Source: Belliella alkalica
GTDB lineage: Bacteria; Bacteroidota; Bacteroidia; Cytophagales; Cyclobacteriaceae
Length of the DNA: 32,162 nt
Direction: 5' to 3'
Assembly (NCBI RefSeq): GCF_022549785.1
Contig: NZ_JAKZGO010000031.1
Span: forward strand, 1 to 32,162
The notes beneath the pieces were generated by a model. The model was not told the DNA's origin, searched no databases, and worked only from the letters and a program-made list of their open reading frames with translations. Shown here in pieces: positions 1-8,755 of the stretch (its first letter is position 1; each line of letters starts with the position of its first letter). Both the position numbers and the translations under genes were made by a program.

Positions 1-124
1 TACTGATCAAATCGGGACTCTTTCCGAAGTGACCTGAAACAACACTTACAAGACTTAGATATGTCTTGATACTTCTTGGAGAGTAATGCCGATAAGACAT
101 CTCTTCATACATCCTTTGACGCAA
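1..124 (-). CDS. Tyrosine recombinase/integrase, N-terminal part (cut by window edge)
   Basis: Reading leftwards, this frame encodes a segment containing RMYEEMSYRHYSPRSIKTYL and then a stretch ending GHFGKSPDLIS. This is the SAM-like core-binding N-terminal domain of phage-type tyrosine recombinases, of the kind often found beside IS91-like or integrative elements in Bacteroidota. The catalytic domain lies outside the window. The start is uncertain. In the present frame it must be TTG at 124 or ATG at 112. An ATG at 138-136 is separated from this frame by a run of eight A (forward T at 127-134), and one extra A would join them into one frame starting MEKKSLRQRM. The gene may therefore be phase-variable, wrongly sequenced, decayed, or simply use TTG. 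The family call is from remembered pattern; activity cannot be judged. Confidence 0.72.
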   Translation of the reverse strand, partial: MRQRMYEEMSYRHYSPRSIKTYLSLVSVVSGHFGKSPDLIS

Positions 125-240
125 ACTTTTTTTTCCATGATGATATAAATTAATGATTTAACATGGTGTAAATTTACGATAAATACCAAAAAATCAACCA
201 CTTGAAGATAATGTAAATACTACCGACGAAGGAGGTTTAG

Positions 241-999
241 TTCAACAATAATATTATTGAAATAGACCCAAAATCAAAAACCAATACAACAAAAGCTTCT
301 ATTCCAGCGATGTTCTATAACCATAATTATGGTGATATGATTATCGAAAATCAAGGTAATTTATATTTTAATCTAACTAATTATTCAAATAACTTCTCAG
401 ATAATAAATTCTTTGTGTATTCACCAACTACGAATTCGATCACAGAACTTCCCAAAATCCCATCAGAATCACTTCGCTTATTATCCTACTTTGCAATTAG
501 CAATGAAATCTACGTATTAGCTTCCAGTAGTGAATTCGAAAACAACCGACACGTTTACAAAAACCACATTTTGAAATATAATATTTCTAATCAAAATTGG
601 ACACGAATAAATAACATAAACAACCCAAAATCATTTATTGTGATTCCATTTGAATATAATGGTGAAACTTATGGTATTTCCGGAAATTATCAAAACCCAA
701 ATGGGACCGAATTATCCAAATTCAACCCTACAACTAATCAATGGGTACGTTTAAAGACTTTTAGCCATATGGTATATTTTGATAGATTCAATCAAGGGGC
801 AGTTATCGGTGATAAAGTATATTTTGGTGATAATCATGCAGGATATTCTATTGACATGAAAGACCTATCGATGGAAATAATAGATATTGGTAATCAATAT
901 TTCCATTTAGGGACATCGATTGGTGATTATTACTATTATCCTTACTCAAATGATTTCGGAAATTCAAGTACCTTATTCAAATTTGATCCAAGCCTTTAA
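241..999 (+). pseudogene. 5'-truncated kelch-repeat protein remnant
   Basis: An open frame follows the TAG at 238-240 and has its first ATG at 310 (229 residues from there). It has no signal peptide and starts inside a kelch-like blade (IIEIDPKSKTNT, 256-291). Further blades are visible, such as LSKFNPTTNQWVRL, with the pattern (Y/F)-x-(F/I/Y)-D/N-P-x-T/S-x-x-W. The protein resembles the C-terminal kelch third of the lipoprotein at 2239-4293: both have a conserved NGETY turn and end soon after a last blade. The missing N-terminal part and the recombinase gene just upstream suggest truncation by insertion or recombination. A short open stretch in another frame at about 183-248 (ending GGLVQQ) could be more of the same gene behind a frameshift. 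It could also be a real but short cytoplasmic protein, which is less likely. Confidence 0.6.
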
Positions 1000-1058
1000 T
1001 TATTATCCCCAAATTATCACTAATTATTTTCATAAATCTCTATCCTTAGGCAATCGAA

Positions 1059-2234
1059 ATGGATCAATCCATCAAACCCTTTCTCATATTTATTCTGCTG
1101 ATTTTTGGAAGTAAATCAGCAATGTCCCAAAACACATTTTCCTCAAAAGGAAACATCATCACCAAAGATGCTGAGAACCTGATGGGAATGATTTCTTTTG
1201 ACCAAAACAATGAAATCACCTCTGTAATTTATGAAGATCAAAATGGAAATCGAAAGACATATACCACAGAAAATCTTTTAGGTTTTCGTCTAAAAGATGG
1301 CAGTTACTTTGTACAGCAAACTAAAATCAAAACTGGGGTATTTATCCAAAAGCTATTTGAAGGAAAATTGTCACTGTATAAATCAAATGACCAATATATC
1401 ATCATTGATTATTATGGTGATTTGATTTATCTAAATCCTAACTCAGGTGAAGCCGCCAAAAGGGAAAATTACAATACAATTTTCGCCATCACTGCTGGGC
1501 TTTGTAAAATAGAAGATGGTTTTCCATACAAAGCTTTTAGTATGGATAACAAAACATTAACAGCAATACTCAGAGAACATCATCATTGCGAAAGCGAAAA
1601 ATATACGAGCTACTATAAACAATCTTTTGAAACTGATTTCTTTGTAGGATTAGGGGGCGTTTTCCAATACTCTTCTATGAACAATAATCAATTGAAAGCA
1701 AGTAGCATTTTCAACACTTCTCTAGGAGTGCTAGCACAAGCTAGAATAAGAAGCACTAATCCTAAAAACAAAAAATTCAATTTAGACATTGCTCTCCTTT
1801 TAAATCAGTCAAACTCTGAACTTATTGCTGTTCAAGAAAATAGCGCATCAACTATCTCATCCAAAGAAGAATTTAAAATATTAGCAATAAATCTCCCTGT
1901 CACCATCAATTATTCCTACACCTCATTTTCTGCATTCAAACCATATGTAGGGATTGGGATGATGACATCTATTCATTCTAGTAAAAGTCACCATGGGGTT
2001 ATTGGTAATTTCGACAGAAGTACTCAATACGAATCAATCAGACCATCTCAAATAGGCTCTGTATCTAGTTTTAATCTATCACCTATTGTTAAGCTAGGAG
2101 CAATTGTAAAAAACAAGTTTATAATAGAAAGTATAATTGGCCATACTCCAAACTTTCAAACACTAATCCTACACCCTGATGCTGATAAAATCAGTCGTCA
2201 ATTTTTCACATTTAGCCTAGGCATTAAACTCTGA
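1059..2234 (+). CDS. Outer-membrane beta-barrel protein with signal peptide
   Basis: This is a 391-residue protein. Residues 1-24 look like a Sec signal peptide (hydrophobic FLIFILLIFG, then SKSAMSQ). Residues about 25-100 form a small beta-rich domain beginning with a SKGNIITKDAENLMG-type segment, a pattern I associate with many Cytophagales exported proteins. Residues about 190-391 are alternating hydrophobic/polar strands ending in an aromatic last strand (FFTFSLGIKL), as in PorT/OmpW-like 8-stranded outer-membrane barrels. It starts 59 bases after the truncated kelch frame and is followed after only 4 bases by the lipoprotein gene, so the two are almost certainly co-transcribed. An outer-membrane partner for the lipoprotein is a fair inference. 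Substrate and function are unknown. Confidence 0.7.
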   Translation: MDQSIKPFLIFILLIFGSKSAMSQNTFSSKGNIITKDAENLMGMISFDQNNEITSVIYEDQNGNRKTYTTENLLGFRLKDGSYFVQQTKIKTGVFIQKLFEGKLSLYKSNDQYIIIDYYGDLIYLNPNSGEAAKRENYNTIFAITAGLCKIEDGFPYKAFSMDNKTLTAILREHHHCESEKYTSYYKQSFETDFFVGLGGVFQYSSMNNNQLKASSIFNTSLGVLAQARIRSTNPKNKKFNLDIALLLNQSNSELIAVQENSASTISSKEEFKILAINLPVTINYSYTSFSAFKPYVGIGMMTSIHSSKSHHGVIGNFDRSTQYESIRPSQIGSVSSFNLSPIVKLGAIVKNKFIIESIIGHTPNFQTLILHPDADKISRQFFTFSLGIKL

Positions 2235-2238
2235 TATT

Positions 2239-4293
2239 ATGAAAAAGAATATTATAGTAGTTTATTTGATGATTATTGGGATTTTTGCTTCCTGCAATAA
2301 AGATATGGAGTTAGAATTTACCAGTCCAAATTTTAGCACTCCATTTATCGGACAGATAAATTCACAAGGTGTAGAATTCAGTAGCGAAATATATGAACTG
2401 GGTAAACTTGGCATTGAAGAATATGGATTCATGTATTCTACAGATCCAAACCCGAGACCTGAAAATGCGGAAACTATTAGTGCGCAAGGTTCACCATCAA
2501 GAAGATTTACTTTGATTGGAAATCATTCATTGCAAGAAAACAAAACATATTATGTGGTAGCATACCTAAAGTCAAGTAGAGGATATACTTTTTCTGAAAG
2601 TACTGAATTCGATAGCAGAGGAAGTAAAGGTTTTACAATATCAAGTATTGAATTCCCTGAACCTTTATATTTCTTGGACACTATCAAGGTCTCAGGGACA
2701 GGCTTTAGCCGATTCAAAGAAAACTATCTCGTAACTATCAGCAATACTATTGAAGTCGAAGTTTTTGAAACTAATGAGCACGGGTTCAAGTTTTTGCTGC
2801 CACATGAATTCGACTATATAAATAATGTTTTTTCTGAGAAAGAACTAAGGCTCGGTGTCAAAGTTTTTGATAAATCCTCTTCTATCAAAAAAGCATTTTC
2901 ATTTCAAAAACCCACCTTCAATCTTCAAAACCCAAGAACTTACAATTTCAATGAAGAAGCCATAGTTACAGGCACATTTTTATATTCAGCCAAAGATTAC
3001 CCCCTGTATATTGACGAAGAAGGAAACGAAAAACAATTACTCCCAAACTATATCAGCAATGACACTATAGCAATGATTTTACCATCAGATTTAAACTCCA
3101 CAAACCCCACAATAAAATTCACAATCAGAGGGGAAGAGTACAATTTGAATAACCTATTCTTGGTAAATCCAACTGAGTTGAAGGAGAACCAATCATTTAG
3201 CATAAAAGCTAATGATGTTTTTAAAGTATTTGGAACAAATTTCAATATTTTCTATCCCAATAAGCTTTTGATAAATGATAGAATTCCACTAACAGACCTA
3301 TTTTATGCTTCCGAAATCAATGAATCAAGTATAAATCTTCAGACTTTCGACTTTACATATTTCAAAGACCAAGCTTTAGAGTTGGGTAGAGAGTTTGAGA
3401 TTTCCGCAAAAAGTCTTGGAGTTATCTCGAAAAACAAAATTAAAATCACACTAACTGATCCTATAGTACCATATTTAAAGTTGCCAAGGAGATTTGAAGA
3501 TGAACTTTATGTCTTACAATTTGAGGAGAAAAACTACCTAATGTATGACAATATTATCCAGCAAATAAATCACCAAAACAAAACTATTTCAGCACTCAAT
3601 CTTAATATTCCGAATACGATAGGATTAGGCAATCTTTTTGTTCAATATATTGACAATGGTAGAGCAATCTTAGGCTCCTCCACCCTTAGTTTTCCCCAAA
3701 CTATCAGCAGGACTTATATATTTGATTCAAAGACGAACAGTATTTCTAGGCTGGCTGATTTCCCAAGTTCAGCTGGTATCTTTTTAGGGACGACTTTTAT
3801 GAATGGAAAATTAACAGCGGATATTTCCTACCACAACGGTAAACCTAATCAGTACACAGAGAAATGGCAATTTGACTTAGCTAAAAATGAATGGGAAAAA
3901 CTAGGTGAAACCTCCAACACTTCAGCTTACATAAGCTTCAATGACAATGGGGAAACTTATGCATTCAAGAGTACTTTGTTAAATAGTGTTCAGTTAGTAA
4001 AGCTTGATCCAAGTTCAGGTGATTGGATAAATGTTTCTGGAGAAATCAACAACACTTTCTTCTCATATCGCTCAAATATCATATATCTAGACGGTAGTCC
4101 TTCTCTACTTACTAATAACGGGATGCTTCTTCAATTTGATCCTTTTACCAAAGAACTAAACATAAGAACCTTTCCTAACTTATTTAGCTATTATTACCGA
4201 ACTAACTTAAAAACAATATTTGAAAGGAATAATAAAGTTTATTTTGTGGATGATTCTGGATATATCCTGGAAATAGACCTAGATCTACTCTAA
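2239..4293 (+). CDS. Large surface lipoprotein with IPT/TIG and kelch domains
   Basis: This is a 684-residue protein. It starts with a lipoprotein signal (hydrophobic residues 5-16, lipobox FASC with Cys19), so it should be lipidated and reach the outer membrane. Residues about 30-125 resemble a fibronectin-III-like domain common in Bacteroidota lipoproteins (YGFMYSTDPNP, then KTYYVVAYLKSSRGYTFS). Residues about 130-410 contain two to four IPT/TIG-like immunoglobulin folds, with motifs such as IKVSGTGFS and FKVFGTNF. Residues about 415-684 form a kelch-like propeller (YIFDSKTNSISRL; WQFDLAKNEWEKL; VKLDPSSGDWINV; LQFDPFTKELNIR). The gene lies 4 bases after the beta-barrel gene and before a terminator. 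It is paralogous to the remnant at 241-999. A role in adhesion or glycan binding is possible; there is no enzymatic motif. Confidence 0.75.
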   Translation: MKKNIIVVYLMIIGIFASCNKDMELEFTSPNFSTPFIGQINSQGVEFSSEIYELGKLGIEEYGFMYSTDPNPRPENAETISAQGSPSRRFTLIGNHSLQENKTYYVVAYLKSSRGYTFSESTEFDSRGSKGFTISSIEFPEPLYFLDTIKVSGTGFSRFKENYLVTISNTIEVEVFETNEHGFKFLLPHEFDYINNVFSEKELRLGVKVFDKSSSIKKAFSFQKPTFNLQNPRTYNFNEEAIVTGTFLYSAKDYPLYIDEEGNEKQLLPNYISNDTIAMILPSDLNSTNPTIKFTIRGEEYNLNNLFLVNPTELKENQSFSIKANDVFKVFGTNFNIFYPNKLLINDRIPLTDLFYASEINESSINLQTFDFTYFKDQALELGREFEISAKSLGVISKNKIKITLTDPIVPYLKLPRRFEDELYVLQFEEKNYLMYDNIIQQINHQNKTISALNLNIPNTIGLGNLFVQYIDNGRAILGSSTLSFPQTISRTYIFDSKTNSISRLADFPSSAGIFLGTTFMNGKLTADISYHNGKPNQYTEKWQFDLAKNEWEKLGETSNTSAYISFNDNGETYAFKSTLLNSVQLVKLDPSSGDWINVSGEINNTFFSYRSNIIYLDGSPSLLTNNGMLLQFDPFTKELNIRTFPNLFSYYYRTNLKTIFERNNKVYFVDDSGYILEIDLDLL

Positions 4294-4349
4294 CCATCCC
4301 TGACAAATTGCCAAATAAATAACCTTGGCACAAGGCTTGAATTAATTGG

Positions 4350-4385
4350 AAGAACCTTCTTAAATTGGGGGTTCTTTCTTATTTT
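4350..4385 (+). terminator. Rho-independent terminator after the lipoprotein gene
   Basis: The arms AAGAACC (4350-4356) and GGTTCTT (4370-4376) form a stem followed by a T-rich tract (TTCTTATTTT). It closes the beta-barrel/lipoprotein transcription unit and separates it from lon. Confidence 0.7.
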
Positions 4386-4395
4386 AAAAATAACG

Positions 4396-4412
4396 TGACA
4401 GTTTGACTGTCA
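4396..4412. promoter_or_regulatory. Perfect inverted repeat immediately upstream of lon
   Basis: TGACAGT (4396-4402), spacer TTG, then ACTGTCA (4406-4412): a perfect 7-bp inverted repeat ending 10 bases before the lon ATG at 4423. There is no T-run after it and it comes after the previous operon's terminator, so an operator or 5'-leader element is more likely than a terminator. As lon is a protease of damaged proteins, a stress regulator could bind here; that is inference. Confidence 0.5.
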
Positions 4413-4422
4413 TATTGTCTAT

Positions 4423-6900
4423 ATGAACAATTTTGAAAATCAATTATATCAATCATTAATGGTAGGAGATTATGCTGGTGAGGGTGACCTTATCCAATTG
4501 ATTACAGATGATGAAGGTGATGATATCAACCAACATGAAAATTACGCTTCTGACATTCCAATTCTTTCGGTAAGAAATACTGTTTTGTTTCCAGGAGTAG
4601 TTATTCCTATCACCGTAGGTAGACAACGTTCAATCAAACTAGTTAAAAAAGCTCAAAAGGGAGATAAATTAATTGGTGTTTGTGCTCAAATCAACCCCAA
4701 CAATGATGACCCCTCCTGGGACGACATTTACCATGTAGGAACTTTAGCAAAAATCATTAAAATGATTGTGTTGCCAGATGGTAATACTACAATAATCATC
4801 CAAGGGAAAAAGCGTTTTAAAATCACTGAAACGCTCACAGAAGACCCATATTTCACTGCTAAAGTGGAATATTTAGAAGAAACATTCCCAAAAAATAGCA
4901 AAAAAATCGATGCTCTTGAAGAGTCTCTAAAAGATGCTGCTGCAAAAATATTACATCTCAATCCGGAAATCCCCCGTGAGGCACAAGTAGCTCTTGACAA
5001 TATTGACAACACAGCATTTTTGACACATTTCCTTTCTTCAAACATCAATGCCCCAGTTGAATCCAAACAAAAACTATTGGAAATCAATGATGGTGTCGAG
5101 AGAGCAACCCTACTTTTGGAATTCATGATGAAGGATATCCAAATGCTAGAATTGAAAAGTGAGATCCATAGAAAAGTACATACTGATATTGATCAGCAGC
5201 AGCGAGACTATTTCCTTAGACAGCAAATGAAGGTACTTCAAACCGAGCTGGGAGAAGAAGGTCCAGAAAAAGAAGTTGAAGAACTGAGAATAAAAGGCGC
5301 CGTTAAAAATTGGCCGAAGTCAGTTGCTCAGCATTTCGAAAAAGAACTAGACAAAATACTTAGAATCAATCCCTCTGCTGCAGAGTACCCTATAGCGCTC
5401 AACTATGCCGAGACACTTGTAGAGCTTCCTTGGAACGAGTTTACAGTGGATAATTTTGACTTGAAAAGAGCCAAATCTATTTTGGATAAAGACCACCATG
5501 GCCTCGAAAAAGTAAAAGAAAGGGTCATTGAGTACTTGGCAGTACTCAAGCTGAAAAATGACTTGAAGGGGCCAATATTATGTCTTTATGGCCCTCCAGG
5601 AGTGGGTAAAACATCCCTTGGGAGATCCATTGCTAAAGCTTTGGGAAGAAAATACATCAGGATGTCGCTTGGTGGTGTCCATGATGAAGCAGAGATTCGT
5701 GGTCATAGAAAAACCTATGTTGGTGCAATGCCTGGAAAAATCATTCAAAATATGAAGAAGGTCAAAACCAGCAACCCTGTCTATGTATTGGATGAAATTG
5801 ACAAATTGAGTTCTGATTTTAGAGGTGATCCATCATCCGCATTCCTTGAGGTTTTGGACCCAGAGCAAAATAGCACATTTATCGACAACTATCTTGAAGT
5901 GGAGTATGACCTTTCAAAGGTCCTTTTCATTGCAACAGCTAACTCACTAGACTCCATACAGCCTGCGTTGCGAGACAGGATGGAAATCATCGAAGTGACT
6001 GGGTATACTATGGAAGAAAAGCTAGAAATAGCAAAAAAACATTTGATCCCAAAACAGAGGAAAGAACATGGCCTCAAAGCCTCTGACATAAGCTTCGATA
6101 AAAATGCAATCATAAAAATCATCGAAGACTACACACGAGAATCTGGAGTCAGAAGTCTTGAACGAGCAATAGGGAAAGTAGTCAGAAACATCACCAAATC
6201 CATCGCAATGGAGGAGGAATATGATAAGAAAGTAACCACAGAAGCAGTAAGAAAAATTTTGGGAGGAGAAATTTTTGACAAAGAAATCTACCAAGACAAT
6301 AGTGTGGCTGGAGTTGTTACGGGATTGGCCTGGACATCTGTAGGGGGAGAAATCCTTTTCATAGAGACTGCATTGAGCAGAGGAAAAGGTAAGTTGACAT
6401 TATCAGGACAGCTCGGAGATGTAATGAAAGAATCCGCAATGACAGCACTCTCCTATTTGAAATCAAAAGCTGAGAAATTAGGGATTGATTACCGTGTATT
6501 TGATCAATATGATTTGCATATACACGTACCTGCTGGAGCCGTTCCAAAAGATGGCCCATCTGCTGGTATCACAATGCTTACAGCAATGGCATCTCTGTTC
6601 ACTCAGAGAAAAGTAAAAAACAAAATAGCCATGACAGGTGAGATTACTTTGAGAGGCAAAGTGATGCCTGTTGGTGGCATAAAAGAAAAAATACTGGCAG
6701 CACGAAGAGCTGGGCTTAAAGAAATCATACTTTGTCAGAAAAACAAAAGAGACATCGATGAAATTGATGAGCAGTACATCAAAGGAATCACCTTCCATTT
6801 TGTCGATAAGGTAGAAGATGTATTGGAAATTGCTTTGATGAAAGCAAAAGTCGATGATCCGATGAAGTTCACATTTACAAGTGAAAGCAATTCAAACTGA
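4423..6900 (+). CDS. lon: ATP-dependent protease La (Lon)
   Basis: This 825-residue protein has the full LonA layout and normal length: N-terminal substrate-binding domain (about 45-245, starting IPILSVRNTVLFPGVVIP), a coiled helical region, an AAA+ module with Walker A GPPGVGKTS near residue 390 and Walker B VYVLDEIDKL near 453, and a C-terminal Ser-Lys peptidase domain. The catalytic serine is in PKDGPSAG (Ser713) and the lysine is 43 residues on in GGIKEK (Lys756), the same spacing as in E. coli. It degrades misfolded and some regulatory proteins in the cytoplasm. The ATG at 4423 lies only 10 bases after the inverted repeat; ATG 4459 (MVGDYAGEG) is an alternative start that would leave a more usual leader. 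The next gene, hslU, is also an AAA+ protease component. Confidence 0.97.
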   Translation: MNNFENQLYQSLMVGDYAGEGDLIQLITDDEGDDINQHENYASDIPILSVRNTVLFPGVVIPITVGRQRSIKLVKKAQKGDKLIGVCAQINPNNDDPSWDDIYHVGTLAKIIKMIVLPDGNTTIIIQGKKRFKITETLTEDPYFTAKVEYLEETFPKNSKKIDALEESLKDAAAKILHLNPEIPREAQVALDNIDNTAFLTHFLSSNINAPVESKQKLLEINDGVERATLLLEFMMKDIQMLELKSEIHRKVHTDIDQQQRDYFLRQQMKVLQTELGEEGPEKEVEELRIKGAVKNWPKSVAQHFEKELDKILRINPSAAEYPIALNYAETLVELPWNEFTVDNFDLKRAKSILDKDHHGLEKVKERVIEYLAVLKLKNDLKGPILCLYGPPGVGKTSLGRSIAKALGRKYIRMSLGGVHDEAEIRGHRKTYVGAMPGKIIQNMKKVKTSNPVYVLDEIDKLSSDFRGDPSSAFLEVLDPEQNSTFIDNYLEVEYDLSKVLFIATANSLDSIQPALRDRMEIIEVTGYTMEEKLEIAKKHLIPKQRKEHGLKASDISFDKNAIIKIIEDYTRESGVRSLERAIGKVVRNITKSIAMEEEYDKKVTTEAVRKILGGEIFDKEIYQDNSVAGVVTGLAWTSVGGEILFIETALSRGKGKLTLSGQLGDVMKESAMTALSYLKSKAEKLGIDYRVFDQYDLHIHVPAGAVPKDGPSAGITMLTAMASLFTQRKVKNKIAMTGEITLRGKVMPVGGIKEKILAARRAGLKEIILCQKNKRDIDEIDEQYIKGITFHFVDKVEDVLEIALMKAKVDDPMKFTFTSESNSN

Positions 6901-6924
6901 AATAAATATCCAAAAACGTCATTC

Positions 6925-6962
6925 TGATCTATCAGGAGCTACAATTTGTTTCTGATAGGTCA
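6925..6962 (+). other. Stem-loop between lon and hslU
   Basis: TGATCTATCAG (6925-6935) pairs with CTGATAGGTCA (6952-6962): 11 bp with one G-U pair and a 16-base loop. No T-run follows, so it is not a typical intrinsic terminator. It may stabilise the lon 3' end or be a weak terminator. No other element is evident in the 328 bases between lon and hslU apart from a doubtful small ORF. Confidence 0.45.
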
Positions 6963-6998
6963 ATAGAAAGTGATCATTGTCAAAACCAAAAATTCACT

Positions 6999-7232
6999 TT
7001 GATGTTTTATCCTAATAAGGGCTTTTGGGTGGCAGCTGATTTTCCTATTTCCCTCTCCAAAATATCACAGATAAATTTAATTTCGACACTTTTGAATGTG
7101 ATTCTGAAAGACTTGAAAAAAAGCATTATTGGTGGATATCCAATAATCTTTCAAGACCCTCAGACAACTCAAGTAGTAGAGGCTGCCAAAGTAATTATTA
7201 ATGAAAAACGTTTTAACGTTAAGAAAATATGA
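6999..7232 (+). CDS. Doubtful small ORF overlapping the hslU start
   Basis: A possible 77-residue protein whose TGA overlaps the hslU ATG (ATGA at 7229-7232), the arrangement seen in translationally coupled genes. I do not recognise it. The middle is hydrophobic and isoleucine/leucine-rich (residues about 14-36), but there is no convincing signal peptide. The C-terminal half is mixed and ends lysine-rich (EKRFNVKKI). It is not HslV: no N-terminal Thr-Thr protease motif is present. It may be chance coding in an AT-rich leader, and its frame crosses the region where an hslU promoter would be expected. Low confidence. Confidence 0.25.
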   Translation: MMFYPNKGFWVAADFPISLSKISQINLISTLLNVILKDLKKSIIGGYPIIFQDPQTTQVVEAAKVIINEKRFNVKKI

Positions 7233-8632
7233 GAAGTGATTTTAAAGATTTAACACCGAAGCAAATTGTAGCAGAGCTTGACAAATATATTATAGGTCAA
7301 CATGATGCAAAAAGAAATGTAGCCATAGCGCTGAGAAATAGAATCAGACGTTTGATGGTCAAAACAGAAATACAAAAAGACATCGTGCCAAACAATATCT
7401 TGATGATTGGCTCTACAGGAGTAGGAAAAACGGAGATAGCAAGAAGGTTGGCAAAAATAGCAAATGCCCCATTTACCAAAGTAGAAGCGTCAAAGTTTAC
7501 TGAGGTTGGTTATGTAGGTCGAGATGTGGAAAGCATGGTGAGAGACTTGGTAGAGCAATCAGTGCATCTTGTGCAAGCACAGAAAAACGAAGAAGTTAAA
7601 GAAAAAGCAGCAGCAGCAGTTGAAGAGGCTATTTTGGACATATTAATTCCTCCTGTAAAGTCCGCTGGGTTTACCAGAAACATCAATACATCGGCAACAG
7701 AATTCAATCCCGAAAGCTCTTCTGATGAGGAATTGAATGAAAGAACGAGAGACCGCTTCAGGGAAAAACTCAGAAACGGTGAACTTGAAGATCGCAAAAT
7801 TGAAATCAATGTCAAGCAAAGCTCTCCGGTAGGAATAGGCATGATTGGAAATGGCATGATGGATGACGCTAGCATGGCTGGAATCCAAGATATGTTAAGT
7901 GGTATGATGCCCAAAAAAACCAAAAAGAGAAAGCTAACCATTGCTGAGGCCCGAAAAGTGCTTTTGGAAGAAGAGGCGAGCAAACTGATAGATTTCGATG
8001 ATGTGAAAGAGGAAGCTATCAAACTTGCTGAAAATAATGGAATCATTTTTATCGATGAAATCGATAAAATAGCCTCAAAAAGTGGTAAAGGTGGAAGTGG
8101 TCCTGATGTATCTAGAGAAGGTGTGCAGAGAGATTTGTTACCTATTGTCGAAGGTTCAGCGGTGAACACCAAATATGGAATCATCAACACGGATCATGTA
8201 TTGTTCATAGCAGCAGGAGCCTTTCACGTAGCTAAGCCTTCGGATTTGATTCCCGAACTTCAGGGTAGATTCCCGATCAGAGTAGAGCTTAGTAGCTTGA
8301 CAGAAGATGACTTCTACAGAATCCTCAAAGACCCAAAGAATGCTTTGACCAAACAGTATCAAGCACTATTCGAATCAGAAGAAGTATATCTTGACTTCAA
8401 TGATGAAGCCATTAGAGAAATAGCAAAACTAGCTTTCCAAATAAATGAGGAAGTGGAAAATATCGGAGCAAGAAGACTGCATACTGTAATGAGCCATTTG
8501 CTCAATGATTACCTATTCGAAGTCCCAGACACGATTGAAGCTAATTCTAAAATCATGATTACCAAAGAAATGGTCAACGAGAGATTAAGTGGATTGATTA
8601 AAAACAGAGACTTATCCCAATACATTCTGTGA
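7229..8632 (+). CDS. hslU: HslU, ATPase subunit of the HslUV protease
   Basis: This 467-residue protein is of usual HslU length. Walker A is GSTGVGKT at residues 61-68, the pore loop is GYVG at 94-97, Walker B is IIFIDEIDKI near 271-280, and an arginine-rich sensor region (ENIGARRLHTVM) lies near 415. The family-specific I domain occupies about 110-240 and is Met/Gly-rich at its end. The C-terminal tail (DLSQYIL) matches the tail that docks into HslV pockets. HslU unfolds substrates and feeds them to the HslV peptidase in the cytoplasm. No hslV gene is present on either side here, whereas many bacteria have hslVU adjacent, so it must lie elsewhere in the genome or be absent. A terminator follows. 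Confidence 0.96.
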   Translation: MRSDFKDLTPKQIVAELDKYIIGQHDAKRNVAIALRNRIRRLMVKTEIQKDIVPNNILMIGSTGVGKTEIARRLAKIANAPFTKVEASKFTEVGYVGRDVESMVRDLVEQSVHLVQAQKNEEVKEKAAAAVEEAILDILIPPVKSAGFTRNINTSATEFNPESSSDEELNERTRDRFREKLRNGELEDRKIEINVKQSSPVGIGMIGNGMMDDASMAGIQDMLSGMMPKKTKKRKLTIAEARKVLLEEEASKLIDFDDVKEEAIKLAENNGIIFIDEIDKIASKSGKGGSGPDVSREGVQRDLLPIVEGSAVNTKYGIINTDHVLFIAAGAFHVAKPSDLIPELQGRFPIRVELSSLTEDDFYRILKDPKNALTKQYQALFESEEVYLDFNDEAIREIAKLAFQINEEVENIGARRLHTVMSHLLNDYLFEVPDTIEANSKIMITKEMVNERLSGLIKNRDLSQYIL

Positions 8633-8680
8633 AATGGGATTTCAACCATACAAATTTATCCCTATAAACTAAAGTCAAAG

Positions 8681-8717
8681 CAGGCTGTCAATTTTTTTGG
8701 CAGCCTGTTTATTCTTT
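8681..8717 (+). terminator. Terminator after hslU
   Basis: CAGGCTGTC (8681-8689) pairs with GGCAGCCTG (8699-8707), 9 bp including one G-U, with a T-rich 9-base loop and a following TTTATTCTTT tract. It is a strong intrinsic terminator for the hslU transcript. Confidence 0.85.
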
Positions 8718-8755
8718 AAGTGAATATTCATAACTTCAGTTCTAAAATCAAAACA

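Noticed and set aside
7510-8190. A 226-codon open frame antisense to hslU
   Set aside because: It is a mirror of the strongly conserved hslU coding frame, serine- and leucine-rich as antisense frames often are, with no family resemblance.
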